This document shows positions 24,726 through 31,793 of a stretch of 47,308 nt of DNA, piece after piece. The stretch is from an uncultured Parabacteroides sp. (lineage in GTDB: Bacteria > Bacteroidota > Bacteroidia > Bacteroidales > Tannerellaceae), in assembly GCA_949295065.1 (NCBI GenBank), contig CASFJQ010000019.1, positions 1 to 47,308 on the forward strand, read 5' to 3'. A program made the position numbers and the translations under genes. A model generated the notes under the pieces. That model saw only the letters and a list, made by a program, of their open reading frames with translations. It ran no database searches and was not told the DNA's origin. Every line of letters starts with the position of its first letter. The stretch's first letter is position 1.

Positions 24726-26663
24726 ATGGATAAAAATTTCGGATTTGTAAAGGTGGCAGCCGGTGTTCCTTCCGTTCAGGTTGCCGACTGTTTTTATAAT
24801 ATCTCACAGATAGAAAAGCTGATGCGCGAAGCTTCGGCTAAAGGCGTTCAGCTGATTTCTTTTCCTGAACTTTCCATCACAGCCTACACTTGTATGGATT
24901 TGTTTGCTCAGCAAACTTTGCTTAGTAATGCCGAGAAAGCATTGCTTCAGCTTGTTGATTCGACAAAGGATTTAGATATATTCACATTGGTCGGTCTTCC
25001 TTTGGTTACTGAAAACAGACTTATCAATGCCGCAGTAGCTTTCCAAAAAGGGAAAATATTGGGTGTTGTTCCGAAAACATATCTTTCAAGTTATAAGGAA
25101 TTTCAGGAAGAACGCTGGTTTACTTCATCTTTGGAACTTTCGAAGAACGAAATCAGAATCGGTGAAGATTATTATCCGATGAGCAGCATGATGCTTTTCG
25201 AAGCAGGCGAGGTGTGCGTTGGTGCAGAAATATGTGAAGATGTGTGGGTTCCGGTTCCAACCAGTTCGTGGCTGGCAATGCACGGAGCAAATATTTTATT
25301 TAATCTTTCGGCAAGCAATGAGTTGATAGGCAAGGTGCAATACCGCCGTCAGCTTGTGCAGCAGCAATCAGCACGCTGTTATGCAGGATATATATATTCT
25401 TCATGCGGATTTGGTGAGTCAACGACAGATTTGGTTTTCTCCGGTAATTCAATGATTGCCGAAAATGGAATTATTCTTGCCGAATCTCAGCGTTTCTCTT
25501 TGGAAAGTCAGCTTGTAGTTTCTGAAATAGACATCAACAATCTTCAGCACGACCGCCTTGTAACCACAAGCTTCATGCGAGGAACTCAGGCTGCAAATAT
25601 TAAAGGAGAGATTATCAGAATACCGTTTACTTTGCCGGAATACGACTTGCAGGAAAATCCACTTCTTCGCAGTATAGACCCGCATCCGTTTACTCCTTCA
25701 GGAAATGCTTTGAAGGAAAGATGTGAGGAAATATTCCAGATTCAGATTTCCGGATTGGCAAAACGAATCCGTCATGCTCATGCCCAGACTGCTGTTGTCG
25801 GTATTTCCGGAGGTCTTGATTCAACTCTTGCTCTTCTGGTAACAGTGATGGCTTTTGATTATCTTGGTATTCCGCGAGATAGAGTGATTGGTATAACAAT
25901 GCCGGGATTCGGAACAACCGGACGTACATATAATAATGCAGTAAGTCTTATCCGCTCATTGGGAGTTTCATTGCGTGAGATTTCAATTAAAGATGCTTGC
26001 ATCCAGCATTTCCATGATATAGAACACGACATCAATGTCCACGATGTAACTTACGAAAACAGCCAGGCTCGTGAGCGCACACAAATACTGATGGATGTAG
26101 CAAACAAGACAAACGGACTTGTTATCGGAACCGGCGATCTTTCGGAACTGGCTCTTGGCTGGGCAACATATAATGGCGACCATATGTCAATGTATGGAGT
26201 GAACGGAAGCATACCGAAAACTCTGGTTAAATATCTTGTAGAATGGGTTGCAGAGAATAAAGTGGATGCAGAATCACGATTGACATTGCTGGATATCGTT
26301 GACACTCCGATTAGTCCAGAACTTATTCCAGCAGATGAAAATGGAAATATCAAGCAGAAAACTGAGGATTTGGTTGGTCCTTATGAATTGCACGACTTTT
26401 TCATATATCATATGTTGCGTTTTGGCTCATCACCAAAGAAAATATTCTATCTTGCCCAGCAAGCATTTGCCGGAGTTTACGATGATGACACAATCCGGAA
26501 ATGGCTCAACACATTTGTTCGCCGTTTCTTCCAGCAACAATTTAAGCGTAGTTGTTTGCCGGACGGACCAAAGGTCGGAAGCATCAGTCTTTCTCCTCGT
26601 GGCGACTGGCGTATGCCTAGCGATGCTGTTTCGTCTTTATGGATGGATGAACTAAAGGCTTGA
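24726..26663 (+). CDS. nadE: Glutamine-dependent NAD+ synthetase
   Basis: A 645-residue two-domain enzyme making NAD+ from deamido-NAD+, ATP and glutamine. The N-terminal CN-hydrolase (glutaminase) domain, about 1-290, has the catalytic Glu (E48 in FPELSITAYTC), Lys (in PKTYLSSYKEFQEERWF) and Cys (in GAEICEDVWVP). The C-terminal NAD synthase domain has the PP-loop SGGLDS at 361-366 and GTGDLSELALGW. The full glutaminase domain means it does not depend on free ammonia. Single-gene unit. Confidence 0.96.
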   Translation: MDKNFGFVKVAAGVPSVQVADCFYNISQIEKLMREASAKGVQLISFPELSITAYTCMDLFAQQTLLSNAEKALLQLVDSTKDLDIFTLVGLPLVTENRLINAAVAFQKGKILGVVPKTYLSSYKEFQEERWFTSSLELSKNEIRIGEDYYPMSSMMLFEAGEVCVGAEICEDVWVPVPTSSWLAMHGANILFNLSASNELIGKVQYRRQLVQQQSARCYAGYIYSSCGFGESTTDLVFSGNSMIAENGIILAESQRFSLESQLVVSEIDINNLQHDRLVTTSFMRGTQAANIKGEIIRIPFTLPEYDLQENPLLRSIDPHPFTPSGNALKERCEEIFQIQISGLAKRIRHAHAQTAVVGISGGLDSTLALLVTVMAFDYLGIPRDRVIGITMPGFGTTGRTYNNAVSLIRSLGVSLREISIKDACIQHFHDIEHDINVHDVTYENSQARERTQILMDVANKTNGLVIGTGDLSELALGWATYNGDHMSMYGVNGSIPKTLVKYLVEWVAENKVDAESRLTLLDIVDTPISPELIPADENGNIKQKTEDLVGPYELHDFFIYHMLRFGSSPKKIFYLAQQAFAGVYDDDTIRKWLNTFVRRFFQQQFKRSCLPDGPKVGSISLSPRGDWRMPSDAVSSLWMDELKA

Positions 26664-26800
26664 TTTAATGATATTGACGGTTTTTCTGGAATGTGAAGAA
26701 TCAATGGAAAAACTTATATTTTATAAGTGTTAAAAATAATCACAGGAAAAGTTTGGTCTTAGATTATTTTAAAAAATATGTTGTAGAATATCTTTTTTTA

Positions 26801-26832
26801 TTTGTTTAGTAAATTTAAAAGTTCCATCTTTG
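26801..26832 (+). promoter_or_regulatory. Orphan Bacteroidetes-type promoter
   Basis: TTTG at 26801-26804, exactly 20 nt, then CATCTTTG (26825-26832), one mismatch to TAnnTTTG. No protein gene follows; the next structure is a strong terminator about 60 nt on. Confidence 0.5.
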
Positions 26833-26838
26833 CGTCCA

Positions 26839-26930
26839 GATAACCTAAACAATCTTTTTGCCTTAAAGACTAATACCTATTAAAAACCTGTAGAGGGGTC
26901 TTTGAGATAAAGACCCCTCTATGTTTTTTA
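26839..26930 (+). ncRNA. Candidate small RNA (about 90 nt)
   Basis: Between the orphan promoter and a strong intrinsic terminator (perfect 13-bp stem TAGAGGGGTCTTT, 26891-26903 with 26909-26921, then a T-run). There is no ORF of note. The 5' half is A/U-rich and would be largely single-stranded. It could instead be the 3' terminator region of nadE with a chance promoter match. Confidence 0.45.
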
Positions 26931-26963
26931 ATAAGAAGTAGTCTTTAAAGGCGGGTTTAGGTT
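26842..26963. repeat. 122-bp extended inverted repeat around the terminator
   Basis: Outer arms AACCTAAAC (26842-26850) and GTTTAGGTT (26955-26963) match exactly. The next arms GCCTTAAAGACTA (26860-26872) and TAGTCTTTAAAGGC (26939-26952) match except for one extra base. The inner 13-bp terminator stem is perfect. The element is MITE-like, or a bidirectional terminator serving nadE and the convergent DUF3943 gene. Confidence 0.65.
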
Positions 26964-26977
26964 GCTCTTCTTTCCTG

Positions 26978-28459
26978 TTATAATCTATATCCCACACTTA
27001 ATATAAGGTCGTAAGTAGAATAACTTACTGTATCATAATATTTATATTGTGTCTGTCTGGTATAAAAATGAGTATTGACAGAAATAAACCATCTGTTTTT
27101 TAGCAGATAAGCAATGCGCGTAGATAGTGTGGTCAATCTGGCGTTGCTTTTGTCTCCTTGTATATTGGCATATTCCGGATCTATTCCCGACCAATCCCAA
27201 TCCGGCTCATATCCTTTCCAAGTAAATATATGATAGTTGTCAAGTCCCAATATGAATGCAATTTTATCTTTATATATTAATCCTGCCGAAGATTTTACAC
27301 TATATCCACTTCCCAGATTGTAATCTCGTTCGCCAAGCATCAAATAGTCCGACAGACTTGCACCCAAAGCTATCCCGTTAGTGTATAATTCTCCAAAAAC
27401 TGCTACATCACTTTCTGAAACCGGCTTTTTATAATAAATTATTCCAGGACCTGCAGATGCAGCTTCCGAAATCCTGTATGGAGCAATGTTTCTGTTGCTG
27501 TCTTTCCTGAGTGATGAATTGAAATATCCGAAATGCTGGAACACACCAAACATCAATGACCTGTTGTTTTTTTTCCAGACATTCGTTCCCCATAATGCAC
27601 CAACAGCATTAACTTGCGAAATAAGAGGTTGTGAAGAAAATAAATCCATACCAAGGTGAAATCTGAACCATTCGTATGGAGAATATTTTTCGTCTTCAAA
27701 TGGATTTCCATAATTAATGTCGAAAGTAATGTTCATTCCGACTGAACCTTCTGTTGATTTATCCTGGTCTGCTAAGAATCTGGAACCTGCAGAAACAATA
27801 AAACGCACAGGAACATTGCTGAAAGAGCGTCCTTTTTGAGGACTGTATTTCCAGGATTCACCGTTTATTAATCTGTTAAGACCTCTGATTGGAGAAATTA
27901 GTGCGACAAGGATTTCTCTTCCGACACGTTCTTTGCCGGATGTCCTGTTGTCAATAAAGATATCCGAAAGTCTGTATGTTATTTCTCCGAGTTCAATACC
28001 ACCGAAAGTTGTTGCGAGCATGTCGTTGATTGAAGGAGGTTCCGTTTCCATGAAAAATTCCCACATAAGGCTTCCTCCCAAGGTAAATGGGATAGATTGC
28101 CAGAAATTCATTCCGTTACTTCTTGCAGCGTTGTAATATAACGAGCCGTGATAAGGGTGAGCAAACAAATTTGTCGAGAATTTATCTACGTCCCAAACCG
28201 GACCGGTTTTGAAGTTGCTCTTTATAGTTTTACCGTTTATCATTGCAAAATCCTCGTGCATGATAAACCTGTTGAAAGTCCAGACACCTATATTTATGCC
28301 GAAAACTTCTGTTGCAGCTGCCCAAGGTTTCTTTTTCTGGCAAAAAAGGGTTGTGTCACTTGTGTAGTTTCTCGGTTTTATTGCATGCCAATATTCCTGT
28401 GCGCCGACAGTGCATGTGAAAGTGACGAGAAAGATTAGTTTTAATATGAAAAATCTCAT
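26978..28459 (-). CDS. DUF3943 domain outer-membrane-associated protein
   Basis: A 493-residue protein with a signal peptide (MRFFILKLIFLVTFTCTVGA then QEYWHAI). Residues about 45-190 match what I know of DUF3943: GVWTFNRFIMHEDFAMIN, VWDVDKFSTNLFAHPYHGSLYYNAARSNG, and WEFFMETEPPSINDMLATTFGGIELGE. The second half is rich in alternating beta-strands ending TYDLILSVGYRL, an outer-membrane barrel style C terminus. Function unknown. It is divergent from the TRIC-family gene across a region holding a striking operator array. Confidence 0.8.
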   Translation of the reverse strand: MRFFILKLIFLVTFTCTVGAQEYWHAIKPRNYTSDTTLFCQKKKPWAAATEVFGINIGVWTFNRFIMHEDFAMINGKTIKSNFKTGPVWDVDKFSTNLFAHPYHGSLYYNAARSNGMNFWQSIPFTLGGSLMWEFFMETEPPSINDMLATTFGGIELGEITYRLSDIFIDNRTSGKERVGREILVALISPIRGLNRLINGESWKYSPQKGRSFSNVPVRFIVSAGSRFLADQDKSTEGSVGMNITFDINYGNPFEDEKYSPYEWFRFHLGMDLFSSQPLISQVNAVGALWGTNVWKKNNRSLMFGVFQHFGYFNSSLRKDSNRNIAPYRISEAASAGPGIIYYKKPVSESDVAVFGELYTNGIALGASLSDYLMLGERDYNLGSGYSVKSSAGLIYKDKIAFILGLDNYHIFTWKGYEPDWDWSGIDPEYANIQGDKSNARLTTLSTRIAYLLKNRWFISVNTHFYTRQTQYKYYDTVSYSTYDLILSVGYRL

Positions 28460-28620
28460 TCTTAAGCTTTTCTGTTGTTATGAATTCTAGTGCAAATATC
28501 CGTTTAAAATAACAATAAAAAAATAGTTTAGTTTGGTTTTTTTGTGCAAAAATAGGTTTTGTTTCTGATTAGAAACTGAAAATACTTAGTTTGATTAATG
28601 ATTTTATCACTTATACTAGA

Positions 28621-28708
28621 TTGATTCACCTAGGTGGGTTAATCAATCAACCTAGGTGAGTTAATCAATCAACCTGGGTGAATTGATTGAACCACCTAGG
28701 TGAGCCGA
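28621..28708. promoter_or_regulatory. Four tandem 22-bp units with CCTAGG palindromic cores
   Basis: Four units of exactly 22 bp (28621, 28643, 28665, 28687) are each centred on ACCTAGGT (CCTGGG in unit 3), with centres 22 bp apart. Linkers TTAATCAATCAA/TTGATT are themselves near-palindromic. The array ends about 36 bp upstream of the TRIC promoter. Even phasing suggests a multimeric regulator binding; the regulator is not identifiable here. Confidence 0.7.
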
Positions 28709-28743
28709 TATTTTGGCTAAGATGAATATAGGGAAAAATTGCA

Positions 28744-28774
28744 TTGAACGGAATATATCTTTTTCATATCTTTG
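28744..28774 (+). promoter_or_regulatory. Promoter of the TRIC-family gene
   Basis: TTG 28744-28746, 20 nt, TATCTTTG 28767-28774. This forces the start codon to 28788. Confidence 0.6.
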
Positions 28775-28787
28775 CCGGAAAAAACAA

Positions 28788-29396
28788 ATGATAGATTTCA
28801 TAACTTTATGTGATTATGTCGGAACATTTGCCTTTGCCATAAGTGGTATACGTTTGGCGTCAGCAAAGAAATTCGACTGGTTCGGAGCCTATGTGGTGGG
28901 CGGTGTTACGGCTGTGGGTGGAGGAACAATCAGAGATGTTCTTTTGGATGCCACACCGTTTTGGATGACACAATCTTCTTACCTTATTGTGACAGGTCTT
29001 GCCCTTTTGTTTGTAATCATTTTCAGGAAATACGTTATCCGGCTTAACAATACCATATTTATTTTTGACGCTATAGGATTGGGCTTGTTTACTGTTGTGG
29101 GAGTTGCCAAAACTCTTGAATATGGTTTCCCGATTTGGGCAGCTATAATAATGGGCACTGTTACCGGTGCTTTTGGTGGTATGCTGCGTGATACGCTGAT
29201 AAACGAAGTGCCGTTGATTTTCCGAAAAGATATATATGCTTCGGCTTGCGTGATAGGCGGTATTATATATTATATATGTTTACAGATAAACATTTCTCTT
29301 CCGGTAACACAGTTCATATCGGCTGCCACGGTGTTTGTAACCCGTGCCATTGCCGTGAAGTATCATATAAGTCTGCCGGTTTTAAAAGGAGAATAG
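28788..29396 (+). CDS. TRIC/UPF0126 (YicG-like) family cation channel protein
   Basis: A 202-residue inner-membrane protein with about seven hydrophobic helices and the internal repeat of this family. First copy: YVGTFAFAISGIRLASAKKFDWFGAYVVGGVTAVGGGTIRDVLL. Second copy: DAIGLGLFTVVGVAKTLEYG..IIMGTVTGAFGGMLRDTLINEVPLIF. The paired GGGxxRD motifs are the pore-kink glycines known from TRIC channels, some of which conduct K+. It is preceded by the four-fold operator array, so its expression is probably conditional. Confidence 0.85.
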   Translation: MIDFITLCDYVGTFAFAISGIRLASAKKFDWFGAYVVGGVTAVGGGTIRDVLLDATPFWMTQSSYLIVTGLALLFVIIFRKYVIRLNNTIFIFDAIGLGLFTVVGVAKTLEYGFPIWAAIIMGTVTGAFGGMLRDTLINEVPLIFRKDIYASACVIGGIIYYICLQINISLPVTQFISAATVFVTRAIAVKYHISLPVLKGE

Positions 29397-29397
29397 C

Positions 29398-29428
29398 TTG
29401 TCAAAACAGAGCTAATCTTTTATCTTTG
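29398..29428 (+). promoter_or_regulatory. Promoter of ansA
   Basis: TTG 29398-29400, exactly 20 nt, TATCTTTG 29421-29428, directly after the TRIC gene's stop codon. Confidence 0.6.
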
Positions 29429-29497
29429 TATTTTCCGAAATTAGTGGTTGGAAACCAGTGTCTGCAAGACATAAATATTAATAATGTTTACTAGGAA

Positions 29498-30553
29498 ATG
29501 AACACGACGCAAGACAAAGCATCCATTCTGTTGATATACACCGGTGGAACAATAGGAATGACGGAGAATCCGGAAACAGGAGTTCTTGAATCTTTCAACT
29601 TCCAGCATTTGGCTGAGAATGTTCCTGAGTTGAAGAAACTTGGTCATCATGTTGAGACCATACAGTTTGAGCCGCCGATGGATTCGTCTGCGATGGGTCC
29701 GGATTCGTGGATGAAAATAGTACGGATAATTTCTGACAATTACTCCAAATTTGACGGATTTGTTGTTTTGCACGGAACGGATACTATGTCCTATACTGCT
29801 TCGGCTCTCAGTTTTATGCTTGAGAATCTGAGCAAACCTGTGATTCTTACCGGTTCACAGCTTCCGATAGGTATGTTGCGTACGGATGGAAAGGAAAATC
29901 TTATAACAGCTATTGAAATTGCGGCTGCTAAGGAAAATGGCATACCTATCGTTCCTGAGGTTTGCGTATTCTTTGAGAACGAGCTTATGCGAGGAAACAG
30001 AACATGCAAGGCTAATGCTGATAACTTCAACGCTTTCCGTTCATATAACTATCCTTCGCTGGCAAAAGCCGGAATACATATTAAATATGACCAGTCGCAG
30101 ATATACAGGCCGATTTCGCGCAAACCTTTGAAACCTCATTATCTGCTTGACAGAAATATTGCCATATTGAAACTTTTCCCAGGGATTTCACCTCAGGTGG
30201 TGGAAAGCATACTTAATATTCCGGGAATAAAGGGTGTGGTGATGGAAACTTTCGGAAGCGGGAATGCTCCAATGGACGAGTGGTTCCTTTCTATGCTGAA
30301 AGATGCGGTTGACAGAGGAATTGTGATTGTCAATGTCACGCAATGTCGTGCGGGAAGTGTTGAGATGCACCGTTATGAAACGGGACACAAGCTGCTCGAA
30401 ATCGGTGTTGTTTCGGGATATGACAGTACAACCGAAAGTGCTGTGACAAAACTAATGTTTTTGTTCGGACACGGTTTGACTCCTGATGAGGTGAAAGAGC
30501 ATATGAATTGCTCATTGATTGGTGAAATTACGCTACCGGCAGCCTTGCGATAG
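29498..30553 (+). CDS. ansA: Type I L-asparaginase
   Basis: A 351-residue cytosolic asparaginase (no signal peptide) hydrolysing L-asparagine to aspartate. Both catalytic threonine motifs are present: LLIYTGGTIGMTENPETG near the N terminus and VVLHGTDTMSYTASALSFML in the middle, followed by VILTGSQLPIG. It is 35 nt from the metallo-hydrolase gene, which probably shares its transcript. Confidence 0.92.
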   Translation: MNTTQDKASILLIYTGGTIGMTENPETGVLESFNFQHLAENVPELKKLGHHVETIQFEPPMDSSAMGPDSWMKIVRIISDNYSKFDGFVVLHGTDTMSYTASALSFMLENLSKPVILTGSQLPIGMLRTDGKENLITAIEIAAAKENGIPIVPEVCVFFENELMRGNRTCKANADNFNAFRSYNYPSLAKAGIHIKYDQSQIYRPISRKPLKPHYLLDRNIAILKLFPGISPQVVESILNIPGIKGVVMETFGSGNAPMDEWFLSMLKDAVDRGIVIVNVTQCRAGSVEMHRYETGHKLLEIGVVSGYDSTTESAVTKLMFLFGHGLTPDEVKEHMNCSLIGEITLPAALR

Positions 30554-30588
30554 GTTGTTGCGCATAGTTAAAATATGAGAGGATAATA

Positions 30589-31392
30589 ATGAAATTGTTG
30601 TTTTTTAGTTTGGCGAGTGGAAGCAGCGGAAACTGCTATTATCTTGGCACATCTGAATATGGAATACTGATTGATGCCGGTATTGGCTTCAGAACTATAA
30701 AGAAGTCTCTTAAAGATAAAGGTATCGAAATTGAAAAAATAATAGCCGTGCTGGTCACTCACGACCATGCCGACCACATAAAAACTGTAGGAATCCTTGG
30801 CGAAAGGATGAATATTCCTGTTTATTCAACCGAAGGAGTGCATTTCGGTATTAACAGAAGCCGTTATGTGGAAGATAAGCTTTATACGTCGAGAAGGGTT
30901 ATCGAGAAGGAAACACCGTTTATGATAAAGGATTTCAGAATAACTGCGTTCCAGGTACCTCATGACAGTGTTGACAGTGTCGGTTATTTTATTGAATATG
31001 CAAATCACAAGTTCACGATAGCAACAGATGTTGGACATATCACTGACATTGTAGGTAAATATATAGCCAAGGCAAATCATCTTGTCATTGAGGCAAACTA
31101 TGATGAAACAATGCTTGTGCAGGGTTCTTATCCGGCCTTTCTTAAGGAACGTGTGGCAAGCCCGATCGGTCATCTGAGCAACAGAGAAGCAGCCGAATTC
31201 ATTGCTACGCATTATACTCCGGAACTCAAGAATATTTGGCTTTGCCACCTTAGCCGTGACAACAACCATCCGGAACTTGCCTATAAGACTGTGGATACAC
31301 GTCTGTATCAGGAAGGTATCAGAGTGGGGAAGGATGTTTCACTGGTTGCATTGAAGAGGACAAACCCTTCTGACATGTATGAACTGGAGTGA
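30589..31392 (+). CDS. MBL-fold metallo-hydrolase, YycJ/WalJ family
   Basis: A 267-residue metallo-beta-lactamase-fold protein with LASGSSGNCYYL at the N terminus and the metal motif THDHADH. Further ligands are probably the His in VPHDSVDSVGY and D in ATDVGHITD; the last His is in IWLCHLSRDNNHPE. Homologues are predicted nucleases or phosphodiesterases linked to DNA repair. It is co-directional with ansA and lies upstream of the tRNA-Lys pair. Confidence 0.85.
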   Translation: MKLLFFSLASGSSGNCYYLGTSEYGILIDAGIGFRTIKKSLKDKGIEIEKIIAVLVTHDHADHIKTVGILGERMNIPVYSTEGVHFGINRSRYVEDKLYTSRRVIEKETPFMIKDFRITAFQVPHDSVDSVGYFIEYANHKFTIATDVGHITDIVGKYIAKANHLVIEANYDETMLVQGSYPAFLKERVASPIGHLSNREAAEFIATHYTPELKNIWLCHLSRDNNHPELAYKTVDTRLYQEGIRVGKDVSLVALKRTNPSDMYELE

Positions 31393-31428
31393 AGATGAAA
31401 AATTTTTCGGTAAAAAATTTGAGAAAAG

Positions 31429-31459
31429 TTTGCAGAGAAAAATAAAAGCCGTATCTTTG
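31429..31459 (+). promoter_or_regulatory. Promoter of the tRNA-Lys pair
   Basis: TTTG 31429-31432, 19 nt, TATCTTTG 31452-31459, about 35 nt before the first tRNA. Confidence 0.65.
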
Positions 31460-31494
31460 CACCCGCAATCGAGAACGAAACGGTTGTTAAGAAT

Positions 31495-31570
31495 GACTTC
31501 GTAGCTCAGTTGGTAGAGCAAATGACTCTTAATCATTGGGTCGAGGGTTCGAGCCCCTCCGAGGTCACCA
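31495..31570 (+). tRNA. tRNA-Lys (anticodon CTT)
   Basis: A complete 76-nt cloverleaf. The acceptor stem GACTTCG pairs with CGAGGTC (one GU pair), the D stem is GCTC/GAGC, the anticodon stem AATGA/TCATT encloses CTCTTAA, and the T stem GAGGG/CCCTC encloses TTCGAGC. Anticodon CTT reads AAG (Lys). CCA is encoded. Confidence 0.97.
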
Positions 31571-31592
31571 AACTTAATAATTATGAAATACT

Positions 31593-31668
31593 GACTTCGT
31601 AGCTCAGTTGGTAGAGCAAATGACTCTTAATCATTGGGTCGAGGGTTCGAGCCCCTCCGAGGTCACCA
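31593..31668 (+). tRNA. tRNA-Lys (anticodon CTT), second identical copy
   Basis: Identical over all 76 nt to the copy at 31495, with a 22-nt spacer. Both sit between the promoter at 31429 and the terminator at 31674, so they form one precursor. Confidence 0.97.
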
Positions 31669-31673
31669 AAAGG

Positions 31674-31704
31674 AGGAATATGCTAAAAGCGTATTCCTTT
31701 TTTT
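31674..31704 (+). terminator. tRNA operon terminator
   Basis: A 10-bp stem AGGAATATGC / GCGTATTCCT (31674-31683, 31689-31698; one GU) is followed by seven further T. Confidence 0.85.
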
Positions 31705-31727
31705 GTATATTGTAATGAAAAATTGTC

Positions 31728-31735
31728 TATTTTTG
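31728..31735 (+). promoter_or_regulatory. Promoter -7 element of the GH92 gene
   Basis: TATTTTTG matches TAnnTTTG, about 58 nt before the ATG. Confidence 0.45.
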
Positions 31736-31793
31736 TGTACGCCTTAAAACTAGATTATTGTTTAATGCAGCTAGTCTGCTAAAATAACTTTTT

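Larger units (their letters stand above)
26664..26977. other. Convergent intergenic region after nadE
   Basis: There is no gene. It contains a promoter, a possible small RNA and a large inverted repeat (see entries at 26801, 26839 and 26842). The first ~130 bp are AT-rich without visible structure. Confidence 0.6.
28460..28787. other. Divergent intergenic region with operator array
   Basis: There is no gene; the upstream in-frame ATG at 28713 is discounted because the promoter lies after it. It holds the array at 28621-28708, the plus promoter at 28744-28774 and a weak minus -7 element (GATATTTG, 28493-28500). Confidence 0.65.

Noticed and set aside
28713-28787. N-terminal extension of the TRIC-family protein from ATG 28713
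   Set aside because: The promoter -7 element at 28767-28774 lies downstream of that ATG, and the extension is not membrane- or family-like.
31495-31668. Tandem identical tRNA-Lys genes as an assembly duplication
   Set aside because: The flanks and spacer differ from each other, and both copies sit in one promoter-terminator unit; tandem identical tRNAs are common.
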